A program made the translations under genes and the position numbers. Below, one piece after another: positions 53,612 to 61,606 of a stretch of DNA of 64,000 bases; positions within the stretch are counted from its first letter, which is position 1; each line of letters opens with the position of its first letter. Source of the stretch: Rhizobiaceae bacterium. Lineage in GTDB: Bacteria > Pseudomonadota > Alphaproteobacteria > Rhizobiales > Rhizobiaceae. The stretch lies in contig CAJPFN010000017.1 in assembly GCA_905339215.1 (NCBI GenBank), positions 1 to 64,000 of the forward strand, given 5' to 3'. The notes beneath the pieces are model-generated. The model did no database searches. It was not told the DNA's origin and saw only the letters and a program-made list of their open reading frames with translations.

Positions 53612-53838
53612 GCAGCGAGACGTGCGCGTCAAACGGCGCGGGCGACCGCGACGCGGATTTCATTTTCCCGTTTTGTTCCAGTTCTGCTAAGAAGCCACCT
53701 CGATTCGAGTCAACCGGATTCCGGCACGCCCCGTTCTGGCCTGTGGACCGCTGTGAATCGTGGGCACGGAGACGCGATTCCTCCCCGCGCGAAGGCGCGT
53801 CCTGATAGTCCGGTGCGGGGTCGAGAAACGGGGACAAG

Positions 53839-55329
53839 ATGGCAGAGGCAGCACGCAGGCTGGGCGTCGCGGAGACACCGCTCTATCGCGAGGCGCCCAA
53901 CAACATCGAGGCGGAGCAGGCGCTTCTCGGCGCGATCCTGGTCAACAATGACGCCTTCTACCGCGTCTCGGACTTCCTCAAGGCCGGCCATTTCTACGAG
54001 CCGCTGCACCGGCGCATCTTCGAGGTCTCGGCGGAGCTGATCCGCATGGGCAAGATGGCCAACCCGGTGACCATCAAGACCTTCCTGCCGTCCGACGACA
54101 GGGTCGGCGACATGACGGTACCGCAGTATCTCGCCCGCCTCGCGGCGGAAGCCGTCACCGTCATCAACGCCGCCGACTACGGCCGCGCCATCTACGACCT
54201 CGCAACGCGCCGGGCCCTGATCACCGTCGGCGAGGACATGGTCAACATCGCCTACGACGCGCCCGTCGACATGAGCCCGTCGGAGCAGATCGAGGACGCC
54301 GAGCGGCGCCTGTTCGAGCTGGCCGAGACCGGCCGCTACGACGGCGGCTTCGAGAGTTTCTCCGACGCGGTGAAGACCGCCGTCGACATGGCCAATGCGG
54401 CCTACATGCGCGACGGCCATCTGTCGGGCATCGCTACAGGCTTACGCGACCTCGACAAGCGCATGGGCGGCCTGCAGCCGTCGGACCTCGTCGTGCTCGC
54501 CGGCCGCCCCGGCATGGGCAAGACCTCGCTCGCCACCAACATCGCCTTCAACATCGCCCACGCCTACGAGCCGGCGCAGCAGGCCGACGGCTCGTTCAAG
54601 GCGGCGAACGGCGGTGTCGTCGGCTTCTTTTCGCTGGAAATGTCGTCGGAGCAGCTCGCCACCCGCATCATCTCCGAGCAGACCGAGATCCCCTCCTCCA
54701 AAATCCGCCGCGGCGAGATCAGCGAGTACGATTTCGAGAAGCTAGTCGCATGTTCGCAGACCATGCAGCGCATCCCGCTGTTCATCGACCAGACCGGCGG
54801 CATCTCGATCGCCCAGCTCGCCGCGCGGGCCCGGCGGCTGAAGCGGCAGCGCGGGCTCGACGTCATCGTCATCGACTATATCCAGCTCATGCAGGGCACG
54901 TCCGCACGCGCCTCGCAGAACCGCGTGCAGGAAATCACCGAGATCACGACGGGCCTGAAGGCGCTGGCGAAGGAACTCGGCGTGCCGATCATCGCGCTCT
55001 CGCAGCTGTCGCGTCAGGTCGAAAGCCGCGACGACAAGCGCCCGCAACTCTCGGACCTCCGCGAATCCGGCTCGATCGAGCAGGATGCCGACGTCGTGCT
55101 GTTCGTCTACCGCGAGGAGTATTACCTGAAGAACAAGGAGCCGAAGCCGGGCACGGACGAATACCTGAAATGGGAGGGCGAGATGAACGACGCCCGCGGC
55201 AAGGCCGAGGTCATCATCGCCAAGCAGCGTCACGGCCCAACCGGCACGGTCGGTCTCGGTTTCCAGGGCGAATTCACGCGCTTCTTCGACCTAGCGGAGG
55301 ACGCGCACCTGCCGGAGAGGTTCGAGTGA
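53839..55329 (+). CDS. dnaB: replicative DNA helicase DnaB
   Basis: This 496-aa hexameric helicase has the N-terminal primase-interacting domain (PNNIEAEQALLGAILVNN), a linker helix, and a RecA-like C-terminal domain with Walker A GRPGMGKTS, FSLEMSSEQLATR, DVIVIDYIQLMQ (Walker B) and LRESGSIEQDADVV. It unwinds DNA at the fork. The 227 nt upstream are AT-richer and probably promoter. The stop lies inside the left arm of the inverted-repeat element before radA. Confidence 0.98.
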   Translation: MAEAARRLGVAETPLYREAPNNIEAEQALLGAILVNNDAFYRVSDFLKAGHFYEPLHRRIFEVSAELIRMGKMANPVTIKTFLPSDDRVGDMTVPQYLARLAAEAVTVINAADYGRAIYDLATRRALITVGEDMVNIAYDAPVDMSPSEQIEDAERRLFELAETGRYDGGFESFSDAVKTAVDMANAAYMRDGHLSGIATGLRDLDKRMGGLQPSDLVVLAGRPGMGKTSLATNIAFNIAHAYEPAQQADGSFKAANGGVVGFFSLEMSSEQLATRIISEQTEIPSSKIRRGEISEYDFEKLVACSQTMQRIPLFIDQTGGISIAQLAARARRLKRQRGLDVIVIDYIQLMQGTSARASQNRVQEITEITTGLKALAKELGVPIIALSQLSRQVESRDDKRPQLSDLRESGSIEQDADVVLFVYREEYYLKNKEPKPGTDEYLKWEGEMNDARGKAEVIIAKQRHGPTGTVGLGFQGEFTRFFDLAEDAHLPERFE

Positions 55330-55477
55330 GCGGCAGTCGACAGTCGGCAGCCGGCAATCGGGGCGATCTGAGGCCGGCAACGAACGCGGCCAAAGTCCGC
55401 CTGCCGCGAGAACTGGCTGCCTTGCATGGCAGTCAACTCGATCCAGATGCCGACTGCCGACTGCCGACTGCCCGCTC
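55328..55477. repeat. 150-bp element with terminal inverted repeats filling the dnaB-radA gap
   Basis: The left arm (55328-55356) and right arm (55448-55477) are near-perfect inverted repeats of 29 and 30 bp, differing by one deletion and two substitutions. Both are built of CAGTCGG-type heptamers (right arm read as TGCCGAC repeats). The core contains a CTGCC-TTGCAT-GGCAG hairpin (55417-55432). The left arm overlaps the last bases of dnaB, and the right arm ends 2 nt before the radA ATG. It has no coding capacity, so it resembles a small MITE-like or REP-type insertion. Confidence 0.7.
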
Positions 55478-55479
55478 TC

Positions 55480-56880
55480 ATGGCTAAGCCCCGCATCCAG
55501 TTCTTCTGCCAGTCCTGCGGCGCGGTGCATACGCGCTGGGCGGGCAAATGCGATTCGTGCGGCGAATGGAACACGCTCGTCGAAGAGGGCACGCAGGGCG
55601 GAGGCATCGGCGGCGGGCCAGCAGGACTGCGGTCACCAAGAAAAGGCCGGCCAGTGGCGCTGACCACGCTTTCGGGCGACATAGAAGACGCGCCGCGCAT
55701 CGCCTCGGGCATCGGCGAGCTCGACCGGGCGACCGGCGGCGGCTTCGTCCGCGGCTCGGCGCTTCTTGTCGGCGGAGATCCGGGCATCGGCAAGTCGACG
55801 CTGCTGATGCAGGCGGCGGCGGCGCTTGCCAACCGCGGCCATCGCGTCGTCTATGTTTCCGGCGAAGAAGCGGTGGCTCAGGTCAGGTTGCGCGCGCAGC
55901 GGCTCGGCGCGGCGTCGGCCCCGGTCGAACTCGCCGCCGAGACCAATGTCGAAGACATTCTCGCCACCATCGCCGAGGGTCGCCGGCCCGACCTCGTCAT
56001 CCTCGATTCGATCCAGACGCTGTGGACGGACATCGCCGACTCCGCGCCGGGCACGGTGACCCAGGTTCGCGCCGCAGCCCAGGCGGTCATCCGCTACGCC
56101 AAGTCGACGGGTGCTGCCGTTGTCCTTGTCGGCCATGTCACCAAGGAAGGCCAGATCGCCGGGCCACGCGTCGTCGAGCACATGGTCGACGCCGTACTCT
56201 ACTTCGAGGGCGAAGGCGGGCACCACTACCGTATCCTGCGCACGGTGAAGAACCGCTTTGGCCCGACCGACGAGATCGGCGTCTTCGAGATGTCCGACAA
56301 GGGGCTGCGCGAGGTCTCCAATCCCTCGGAGCTTTTTCTCGGCGAACGCCACGCCGCCGCGCCGGGCGCGGCCGTCTTCGCCGGCATGGAGGGTACGCGG
56401 CCAGTGCTGGTCGAGATCCAGGCACTGGTCGCCCCCTCACCGCTCGGCACGCCGCGACGCGCCGTGGTGGGCTGGGATTCGGCGAGACTGTCGATGGTGC
56501 TGGCCGTGCTCGAGGCCCACTGCGGGGTGCGTTTTGCCACCCACGACGTCTATCTCAACGTCGCCGGCGGCTATCGCATCACCGAGCCCGCCGCCGACCT
56601 TGCCGTCGCCGCCGCCCTGGTATCGTCCCTGACCGGTCTTGCCCTGCCCGGCGATTGCGTCTATTTCGGCGAAATCAGCCTTTCGGGGGCCATCCGGCCG
56701 GTCGCGCACGCGCTGCAGCGGCTCAAGGAAGCGGAAAAGCTGGGATTTGCGCAAGCGGTACTGCCTCCGGGTACGGAAGATCTCGGCGCCGGCATCGCCG
56801 CCGGCGCCTTCCAGCCCGAAACGCTTGCCGATCTGGTGGCGCGCATCGCCGGATCGCGGGCGCGCCGCGAGGAAGACTGA
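55480..56880 (+). CDS. radA: DNA repair protein RadA
   Basis: This 466-aa protein has a four-Cys zinc finger (FFCQSCG, GKCDSCGEW), a RecA-like ATPase with Walker A GGDPGIGKST, the RadA motif KNRFGPTDEIG, and a Lon-like C-terminal domain (YLNVAGGYRITEPAADLAVAAAL). It promotes branch migration of recombination intermediates. The ATG at 55480 starts at the conserved MAKPRIQF; no Shine-Dalgarno is visible because the inverted-repeat element abuts it. An in-frame ATG at 55426 would add 18 residues encoded by the element. Confidence 0.95.
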   Translation: MAKPRIQFFCQSCGAVHTRWAGKCDSCGEWNTLVEEGTQGGGIGGGPAGLRSPRKGRPVALTTLSGDIEDAPRIASGIGELDRATGGGFVRGSALLVGGDPGIGKSTLLMQAAAALANRGHRVVYVSGEEAVAQVRLRAQRLGAASAPVELAAETNVEDILATIAEGRRPDLVILDSIQTLWTDIADSAPGTVTQVRAAAQAVIRYAKSTGAAVVLVGHVTKEGQIAGPRVVEHMVDAVLYFEGEGGHHYRILRTVKNRFGPTDEIGVFEMSDKGLREVSNPSELFLGERHAAAPGAAVFAGMEGTRPVLVEIQALVAPSPLGTPRRAVVGWDSARLSMVLAVLEAHCGVRFATHDVYLNVAGGYRITEPAADLAVAAALVSSLTGLALPGDCVYFGEISLSGAIRPVAHALQRLKEAEKLGFAQAVLPPGTEDLGAGIAAGAFQPETLADLVARIAGSRARREED

Positions 56881-56917
56881 AGCGCGGGCCACGCATGGCC
56901 AACGGAGTGGGAGCAAC

Positions 56918-57505
56918 ATGCCGATCACCCTGCTTGACGGAATCCTCGTCGGCTTCACCCTTGTCTCGGCGATGCTGGCCATGGTCCGCGGTTTCTCCCG
57001 CGAGATTCTCTCAGTCGCATCCTGGGTGGCGGCGGCAGCGGCAGCCTATTTCTTCTACCCGGCCGTCCTGCCCTACGTGCAACCCTATCTCGACCACCAG
57101 CAGCTCGCGGTGATCGCCGCGGCCGGCGTGGTCTTTGTCATCGCGTTGATCATCGTCACCGTCATCACGATGAAGATCGCGGATTTCATCATCGACAGCC
57201 GGGTCGGTGCGCTCGACCGCACGCTGGGCTTCCTCTACGGCGCCGCGCGCGGCATCCTGGTCGTCGCCGTCGGACTGCTGTTCTTCAACTGGCTGGTCGG
57301 CGCTAACCCGCCGGCGTGGATCTCCGAAGCGAAGTCGCGGCCGCTCCTCGAGAACATCGGCGCGCGCATCCAGGCGCTGCTGCCCGACGACCCGGAGAAC
57401 TCGATCCTCAAGCGGTTGTCCCCCGGCGGAGAGGATCCTGCCACCGAAGGCGGAGCCGAGCAGGGCGGTGAAGCGGCGCCCGAGGGCGAAGCGAACGGCA
57501 ACTGA
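56918..57505 (+). CDS. cvpA: CvpA family membrane protein
   Basis: This 195-aa protein has four transmembrane helices and the CvpA pattern ITLLDGILVGFTLVSAMLAMVRGFSREILSVASW at the start, with DRTLGFLYGAARGILVV further on. A cytosolic acidic, Gly/Glu-rich tail ends it. In E. coli it is needed for colicin V export and envelope stress tolerance. GGGAG precedes the ATG. It sits between radA and purF, as in many proteobacteria where cvpA precedes purF. Confidence 0.93.
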   Translation: MPITLLDGILVGFTLVSAMLAMVRGFSREILSVASWVAAAAAAYFFYPAVLPYVQPYLDHQQLAVIAAAGVVFVIALIIVTVITMKIADFIIDSRVGALDRTLGFLYGAARGILVVAVGLLFFNWLVGANPPAWISEAKSRPLLENIGARIQALLPDDPENSILKRLSPGGEDPATEGGAEQGGEAAPEGEANGN

Positions 57506-57570
57506 GCGGATATGGCGCGCGGTGAGGACGCGTCCTATATAGCGGCTATCCAGTGAAAGGCAGCGAGTCC

Positions 57571-59046
57571 ATGGCGGACGCAATCGCAACGAGCAGCCAT
57601 TCGGCCGAGGCCGATGATCATTTCCACGACGAGTGCGGGGTGTTCGGCATCTTCGGCCGGCAGGACGCCGCGGCGATCGTTACGCTCGGCCTCCACGCCC
57701 TCCAGCATCGCGGACAGGAGGCAGCGGGCATCGTCTCCTATGACGGCACCCAGTTCCACGTCGAGCGCCATGTCGGCCTGATCGGCGACACCTTCACCAA
57801 GCAATCGGTGATCGACCGGCTGAAGGGCACGCGCGCCATCGGCCACACGCGCTACGCCACAACGGGCGGTTCGGGCCTTCGCAACGTCCAGCCCCTCTTC
57901 GCCGAACTCGCCGAGGGCGGGCTGGCGATCGCCCACAACGGCAACATCACCAACGCCATGACGGTGCAGCGTGCACTGCAGAAGCAGGGCGCGATCTTCT
58001 CGTCTACTTCCGACACCGAGACGATCCTGCATCTCGTCGCGACGAGCAAGGAACGCGACATCAACTCGCGCTTCATCGAGGCGATCCGCCAGCTCGAAGG
58101 CGCGTTCTCCCTGGTCGCCCTGACTTCGAAGAAGATGATCGGCTGCCGCGATCCTCTGGGCATCCGGCCGCTGGTGCTGGGCGACCTCGACGGGTCATGG
58201 ATCCTTGCCTCGGAGACGTGCGCCCTCGACATCATCGGCGCCCGCTTCGTCCGCGATCTGAAACCCGGCGAGATGGTCATCGTCACCGCCAAGGGCATCG
58301 AGAGCGTGTTCCCCTTCGAGGCCGCTCCCTCGCGTTTCTGCATCTTCGAATATGTCTACTTTGCCCGGCCGGATTCCTCGGTCGAAGGACGCAACGTCTA
58401 CGACGTACGCAAGAAGATCGGCGCTGAGCTCGCCGTCGAGAGCCCCGTCGACGCCGACATCGTGGTTCCGGTCCCCGATTCGGGGACGCCGGCGGCGATC
58501 GGTTTCAGCCAGGCAGCCGGCATTCCCTTCGAACTCGGCATCATCCGCAACCACTATGTCGGCCGCACCTTCATCCAACCGGGCGATTCGATTCGCCACA
58601 TGGGCGTGAAGCTGAAGCACAACGCCAACCGACGCATGATCGAGGGCAAGCGCGTGGTGCTGGTCGACGATTCCATCGTGCGCGGCACGACCAGCCAGAA
58701 GATCGTGCAGATGGTGCGCGACGCTGGCGCGCGCGAGGTGCACATGCGCATCGCCTCGCCGCCGACGCGCTCTTCCTGCTTCTACGGCGTCGACACGCCG
58801 GAGAAGGCAAAGCTGCTCGCCTCGCGCATGTCCATTGCCGAGATGGCAGAGTTCATACGCGTCGATTCGCTCGGATTCCTGTCGATCGACGGGCTATATC
58901 GCGCTGTGGGGGAAGCAGGACGCGACAACGCTGCACCGCAGTTCTGCGACGCCTGCTTCTCCACGGAATACCCGACGCGGCTTACCGACATTGACGGCGC
59001 AGACAACGTTCGCACCCTGTCGCTGCTGGCGACCGGAGGACAATAG
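57571..59046 (+). CDS. purF: amidophosphoribosyltransferase
   Basis: This 491-aa enzyme makes phosphoribosylamine, the first step of purine synthesis. The glutaminase nucleophile is Cys22 in HDECGVFGIFG after a propeptide to be cleaved; HRGQEAAGI, GHTRYATTGGS and the PRPP-binding VVLVDDSIVRGTTSQKI are all present, with a C-terminal Cys pair (CDACF). ATG at 57571 is preferred over a GTG 18 nt upstream. It is convergent with gdx, with a 4-nt gap. Confidence 0.97.
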   Translation: MADAIATSSHSAEADDHFHDECGVFGIFGRQDAAAIVTLGLHALQHRGQEAAGIVSYDGTQFHVERHVGLIGDTFTKQSVIDRLKGTRAIGHTRYATTGGSGLRNVQPLFAELAEGGLAIAHNGNITNAMTVQRALQKQGAIFSSTSDTETILHLVATSKERDINSRFIEAIRQLEGAFSLVALTSKKMIGCRDPLGIRPLVLGDLDGSWILASETCALDIIGARFVRDLKPGEMVIVTAKGIESVFPFEAAPSRFCIFEYVYFARPDSSVEGRNVYDVRKKIGAELAVESPVDADIVVPVPDSGTPAAIGFSQAAGIPFELGIIRNHYVGRTFIQPGDSIRHMGVKLKHNANRRMIEGKRVVLVDDSIVRGTTSQKIVQMVRDAGAREVHMRIASPPTRSSCFYGVDTPEKAKLLASRMSIAEMAEFIRVDSLGFLSIDGLYRAVGEAGRDNAAPQFCDACFSTEYPTRLTDIDGADNVRTLSLLATGGQ

Positions 59047-59050
59047 CCCC

Positions 59051-59368
59051 TCAGGGCGTGACGAGCTTCAGGCCGACGATGCCAGCCACGATCAGGCCGA
59101 TACAGGCGAGGCGCACGATGTCGGCGGATTCGGCGAAGAGGAAGATGCCGAGAATGACCGTGCCGATCGTGCCGATACCGGTCCATACCGCATAGGCCGT
59201 GCCCAGGGGCAGGTTCTTCAGCGCCAAGCCGAGAAGCAGAAGGCTGATGACCATCGCCACGATCGTGGCGACGCTCGGCCAAAACTTCGTGAATCCGGCG
59301 CTGTATTTCAGGCCGATCGCCCAGCCGACCTCGAACAGGCCGGCCGCGAACAACGTCAGCCACGCCAT
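59051..59368 (-). CDS. gdx: SMR-family guanidinium exporter (Gdx/SugE)
   Basis: This 105-aa four-helix transporter exchanges guanidinium for protons. Glu13 in the first helix and the adjacent Trp16 (FEVGWAIGLKYS) plus GTAYAVWTGIGTIG are signatures that separate Gdx/SugE from multidrug EmrE types. GGAGG is optimally placed before the ATG at 59368. Guanidine riboswitches often control this family; a single hairpin with an ACGA loop lies 55 nt upstream of the start. It is convergent with purF. Confidence 0.93.
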   Translation of the reverse strand: MAWLTLFAAGLFEVGWAIGLKYSAGFTKFWPSVATIVAMVISLLLLGLALKNLPLGTAYAVWTGIGTIGTVILGIFLFAESADIVRLACIGLIVAGIVGLKLVTP

Positions 59369-59422
59369 AGCTACCTCCATCGAAGGCGATGAGGCCGCCC
59401 CCATCATGATTTGCCGGGAGTT

Positions 59423-59438
59423 GCAGGGTCGTCCCTGC
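59423..59438 (-). promoter_or_regulatory. ACGA-loop hairpin upstream of gdx (possible half guanidine-II riboswitch)
   Basis: On the minus strand GCAGGG-ACGA-CCCTGC forms a 6-bp stem with an ACGA tetraloop. Guanidine-II (mini-ykkC) riboswitches consist of two such ACGR-loop hairpins upstream of gdx. A second one could not be found, so this is only a partial match. Confidence 0.35.
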
Positions 59439-59555
59439 GCGTCAGTCATAGCCCCGACAAGGTGAGCGGACAATGCCGAGCCGGCGGGTTCCGTTGGCAG
59501 CGAATCCGTACTATCGGAGCGCGACCACGCGCCACGAAGCACAAGGCCAAGTACG

Positions 59556-60302
59556 ATGACCCCTGCCCCCGACCTTTCCGGCCGCATCGCCCTCGTCACC
59601 GGAGCCTCGCGCGGCATCGGCTACTTCCTTGCCAGGGGACTCGCCGCGGCCGGCGCCCATGTGATCGCCGTGGCACGGACCGTTGGTGGGCTCGAGGAAC
59701 TCGACGACGAGATCAAGGCGGCCGGTGGCGAAGCGACCCTGGTGCCGCTCGACCTTACCGACATGGCCGGGATCGACCGCCTCGGCGGTGCGATCCACGA
59801 GCGCTGGGGAAAGCTCGACATCATGGTGGCGAACGCCGCGATCCTCGGAGTCATCGCCCCCATCGGCCATGTCGAGGCGAAGGTCTTCGACAAGGTGATG
59901 GCGGTCAACGTCACCGCGACCTGGCGCTTGATCCGCTCGGTCGATCCGTTGTTGCGCCTTTCAGATGCCGGCCGGGCGATCATCATGTCGTCGAGCTCGG
60001 CGCATTCGGCGCGGGCCTTCTGGGCTCCTTACGCGGCATCGAAGGCTGCCGTCGAGGCGCTCGCGCGCTCGTGGGCGGACGAGACACGTAACTTCGCCCT
60101 GCGCGTCAACTGCGTCGACCCAGGTGCGACGCGAACCGCGATGCGGGCGCAGGCCGTACCCGGCGAGGATCCCTCGACCCTGCCGCATCCGAGCGAGGTC
60201 GCCGCGCGCATCGTCAGGCTCGCCGATCCGGCGCTGACGCAGACCGGCATGATCTACCAGGCGCAGAAGGATCGCTGGGTGTCGCACCAGATGCCGGCCT
60301 GA
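59556..60302 (+). CDS. SDR family NAD(P)-dependent oxidoreductase
   Basis: This 248-aa short-chain dehydrogenase has the cofactor loop TGASRGIG, NAAI, and a catalytic Ser/Tyr/Lys arrangement (MSSSSAHSARAFWAPYAASKAAV). The PG motif DPGATRTAMRAQ follows. The substrate is unknown; a homologue near purF is typical in Rhizobiales. It is divergent from gdx, with starts about 190 nt apart. Confidence 0.92.
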   Translation: MTPAPDLSGRIALVTGASRGIGYFLARGLAAAGAHVIAVARTVGGLEELDDEIKAAGGEATLVPLDLTDMAGIDRLGGAIHERWGKLDIMVANAAILGVIAPIGHVEAKVFDKVMAVNVTATWRLIRSVDPLLRLSDAGRAIIMSSSSAHSARAFWAPYAASKAAVEALARSWADETRNFALRVNCVDPGATRTAMRAQAVPGEDPSTLPHPSEVAARIVRLADPALTQTGMIYQAQKDRWVSHQMPA

Positions 60303-60426
60303 AGCGCCTGCCCGGATCTGTCTGCCTGCGCCAACGCATTCCGGTCGGGTGGGATTGGCGCGCACGCCGCTTTGGACGGAAGTACACGCAGGACGGCTCC
60401 GCAGAAGCTGTCCTTCAGGAGCCGCC

Positions 60427-61314
60427 ATGTCAGCGATAATCTCCTCCCGGGAGCGCGTCTTCGCCGGCATCCTTCTCACCAGCCTCTCCTACTTCCTCTT
60501 CACCGTGCACGATGCAGCGGTGAAGCTGCTCGTGGCGACGATCCCGGTCTGGCAGGTGCTGTTTTTCCGCAGCCTGACCATCCTCGCCGGCTGCGCTTTG
60601 TTTGGCGGGCCGGGGCTGTTCCGGGATGCGATCCGCTCGCCCATCGTCAGGCCGATGTTCCTGCGCCCGTTCCTGATCCTCGGCGCGTGGCTCTGCTACT
60701 ACAGCGCGGCGCGCAGCCTGCAACTCGCCGAACTGACGACGATCTACTATGCCGCACCGATCATCGTCACAGTTCTGTCGGTGATCGTTCTCAAGGAGTT
60801 CGTGCCGTGGACGCGCTGGGTGGCAGTGTTCGGCGGTTTCGCCGGCGTATTCATTGCCTGCGATCCGGCCAAGCTCGGCTTCTCCTTGCCGGTCGTTCTG
60901 GTACTTGCCGCCGCCTTCATGTGGGGCACGTCGATCATCCTGTTGCGCAAGATCGCGATGCAGGAGAAGACGATCGTGCAGATGATCCTCAACAACGGCT
61001 TCTTCCTCGCCACCGCCGGCGTGCCGCTGGTGTGGCTTTGGCAGACGCCGGACATCTCGCAGTCCCTCCTACTCCTTGGCGCTGGCACGCTTGCCGGCCT
61101 CGCCCAGTTCGCGCTCTTCGAGGGCATGCGCCGGGCCGAGGCATCCGTCATCGCGCCGTTCGAGTACACCGCTCTCGTCTGGGCCTTTGTACTCGGCTAC
61201 CTGATCTGGACCGATGTGCCGCGGCTGGAGGTGTTCGTCGGCGCCAGCCTTATCATGACGGCGGGCCTCCTCGTTGTCGCCACGGAACACCGGCGCGGGC
61301 GGGTGTCGGAATGA
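60427..61314 (+). CDS. DMT (EamA) family transporter
   Basis: This 295-aa protein has ten hydrophobic segments in two EamA repeats (YFLFTVHDAAVKLLV; WGTSIILLRKIAM). It is a drug/metabolite transporter, probably exporting a small metabolite that cannot be named from sequence. Motif-like EFVPWTRWVAVFGGFAGVFIA is typical of the end of the first repeat. ATG at 60427 starts the conserved part. A strong intrinsic terminator lies about 110 nt downstream. Confidence 0.9.
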   Translation: MSAIISSRERVFAGILLTSLSYFLFTVHDAAVKLLVATIPVWQVLFFRSLTILAGCALFGGPGLFRDAIRSPIVRPMFLRPFLILGAWLCYYSAARSLQLAELTTIYYAAPIIVTVLSVIVLKEFVPWTRWVAVFGGFAGVFIACDPAKLGFSLPVVLVLAAAFMWGTSIILLRKIAMQEKTIVQMILNNGFFLATAGVPLVWLWQTPDISQSLLLLGAGTLAGLAQFALFEGMRRAEASVIAPFEYTALVWAFVLGYLIWTDVPRLEVFVGASLIMTAGLLVVATEHRRGRVSE

Positions 61315-61422
61315 CCCTTTAGAAAAATGGCGTACGTCGGGAACCATTGCAGGCTACTACCGTTTTCAGGGCGGACGGGCTGTCCCCCACCCCCCTTACC
61401 CCCAGGCCCGTTCCCTCACTCC

Positions 61423-61453
61423 GGCCGGCCCGAATGGGCCGGCCTTCTTTTTT
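61423..61453 (+). terminator. intrinsic terminator
   Basis: GGCCGGCCC-GAAT-GGGCCGGCC is a perfect 9-bp stem with a tetraloop, followed by TTCTTTTTT. It is the strongest Rho-independent terminator in the window. It ends either the DMT transporter mRNA or an independent small RNA in the preceding 110 nt. Confidence 0.95.
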
Positions 61454-61606
61454 CTGACCCGTCGAGTCTCCGGGAAGGATCAGCGGCGTTTCGAAGACGC
61501 CGAAACGGTTCACCGGCCGCACATCGCGGCTTGGCAGGCCGGGCCGCACGAGGCATTGTCTCGTGGCGACCGCCGCGGACGGCGTTCGCCGTGTGCGGAG
61601 GACCGC

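Noticed and set aside
53675-53684. GTTCCAGTTC upstream of dnaB as an SOS (LexA) box
   Set aside because: Alphaproteobacterial LexA sites need GTTC-N7-GTTC; here the spacing is only two bases.
55448-55477. Short tandem repeats resembling a CRISPR array
   Set aside because: The units are 7-bp heptamers without spacers and no cas genes are present; they are an arm of an inverted-repeat element.
57553-57570. GTG at 57553 as the purF start
   Set aside because: The downstream ATG at 57571 has adequate ribosome-binding sequence and gives a propeptide length closer to known PurF proteins; the GTG cannot be fully excluded.
59490-59530. GGGTTCCG-like sequence as a guanidine-I (ykkC) riboswitch
   Set aside because: It is on the strand opposite to gdx and the remaining conserved ykkC elements are missing.
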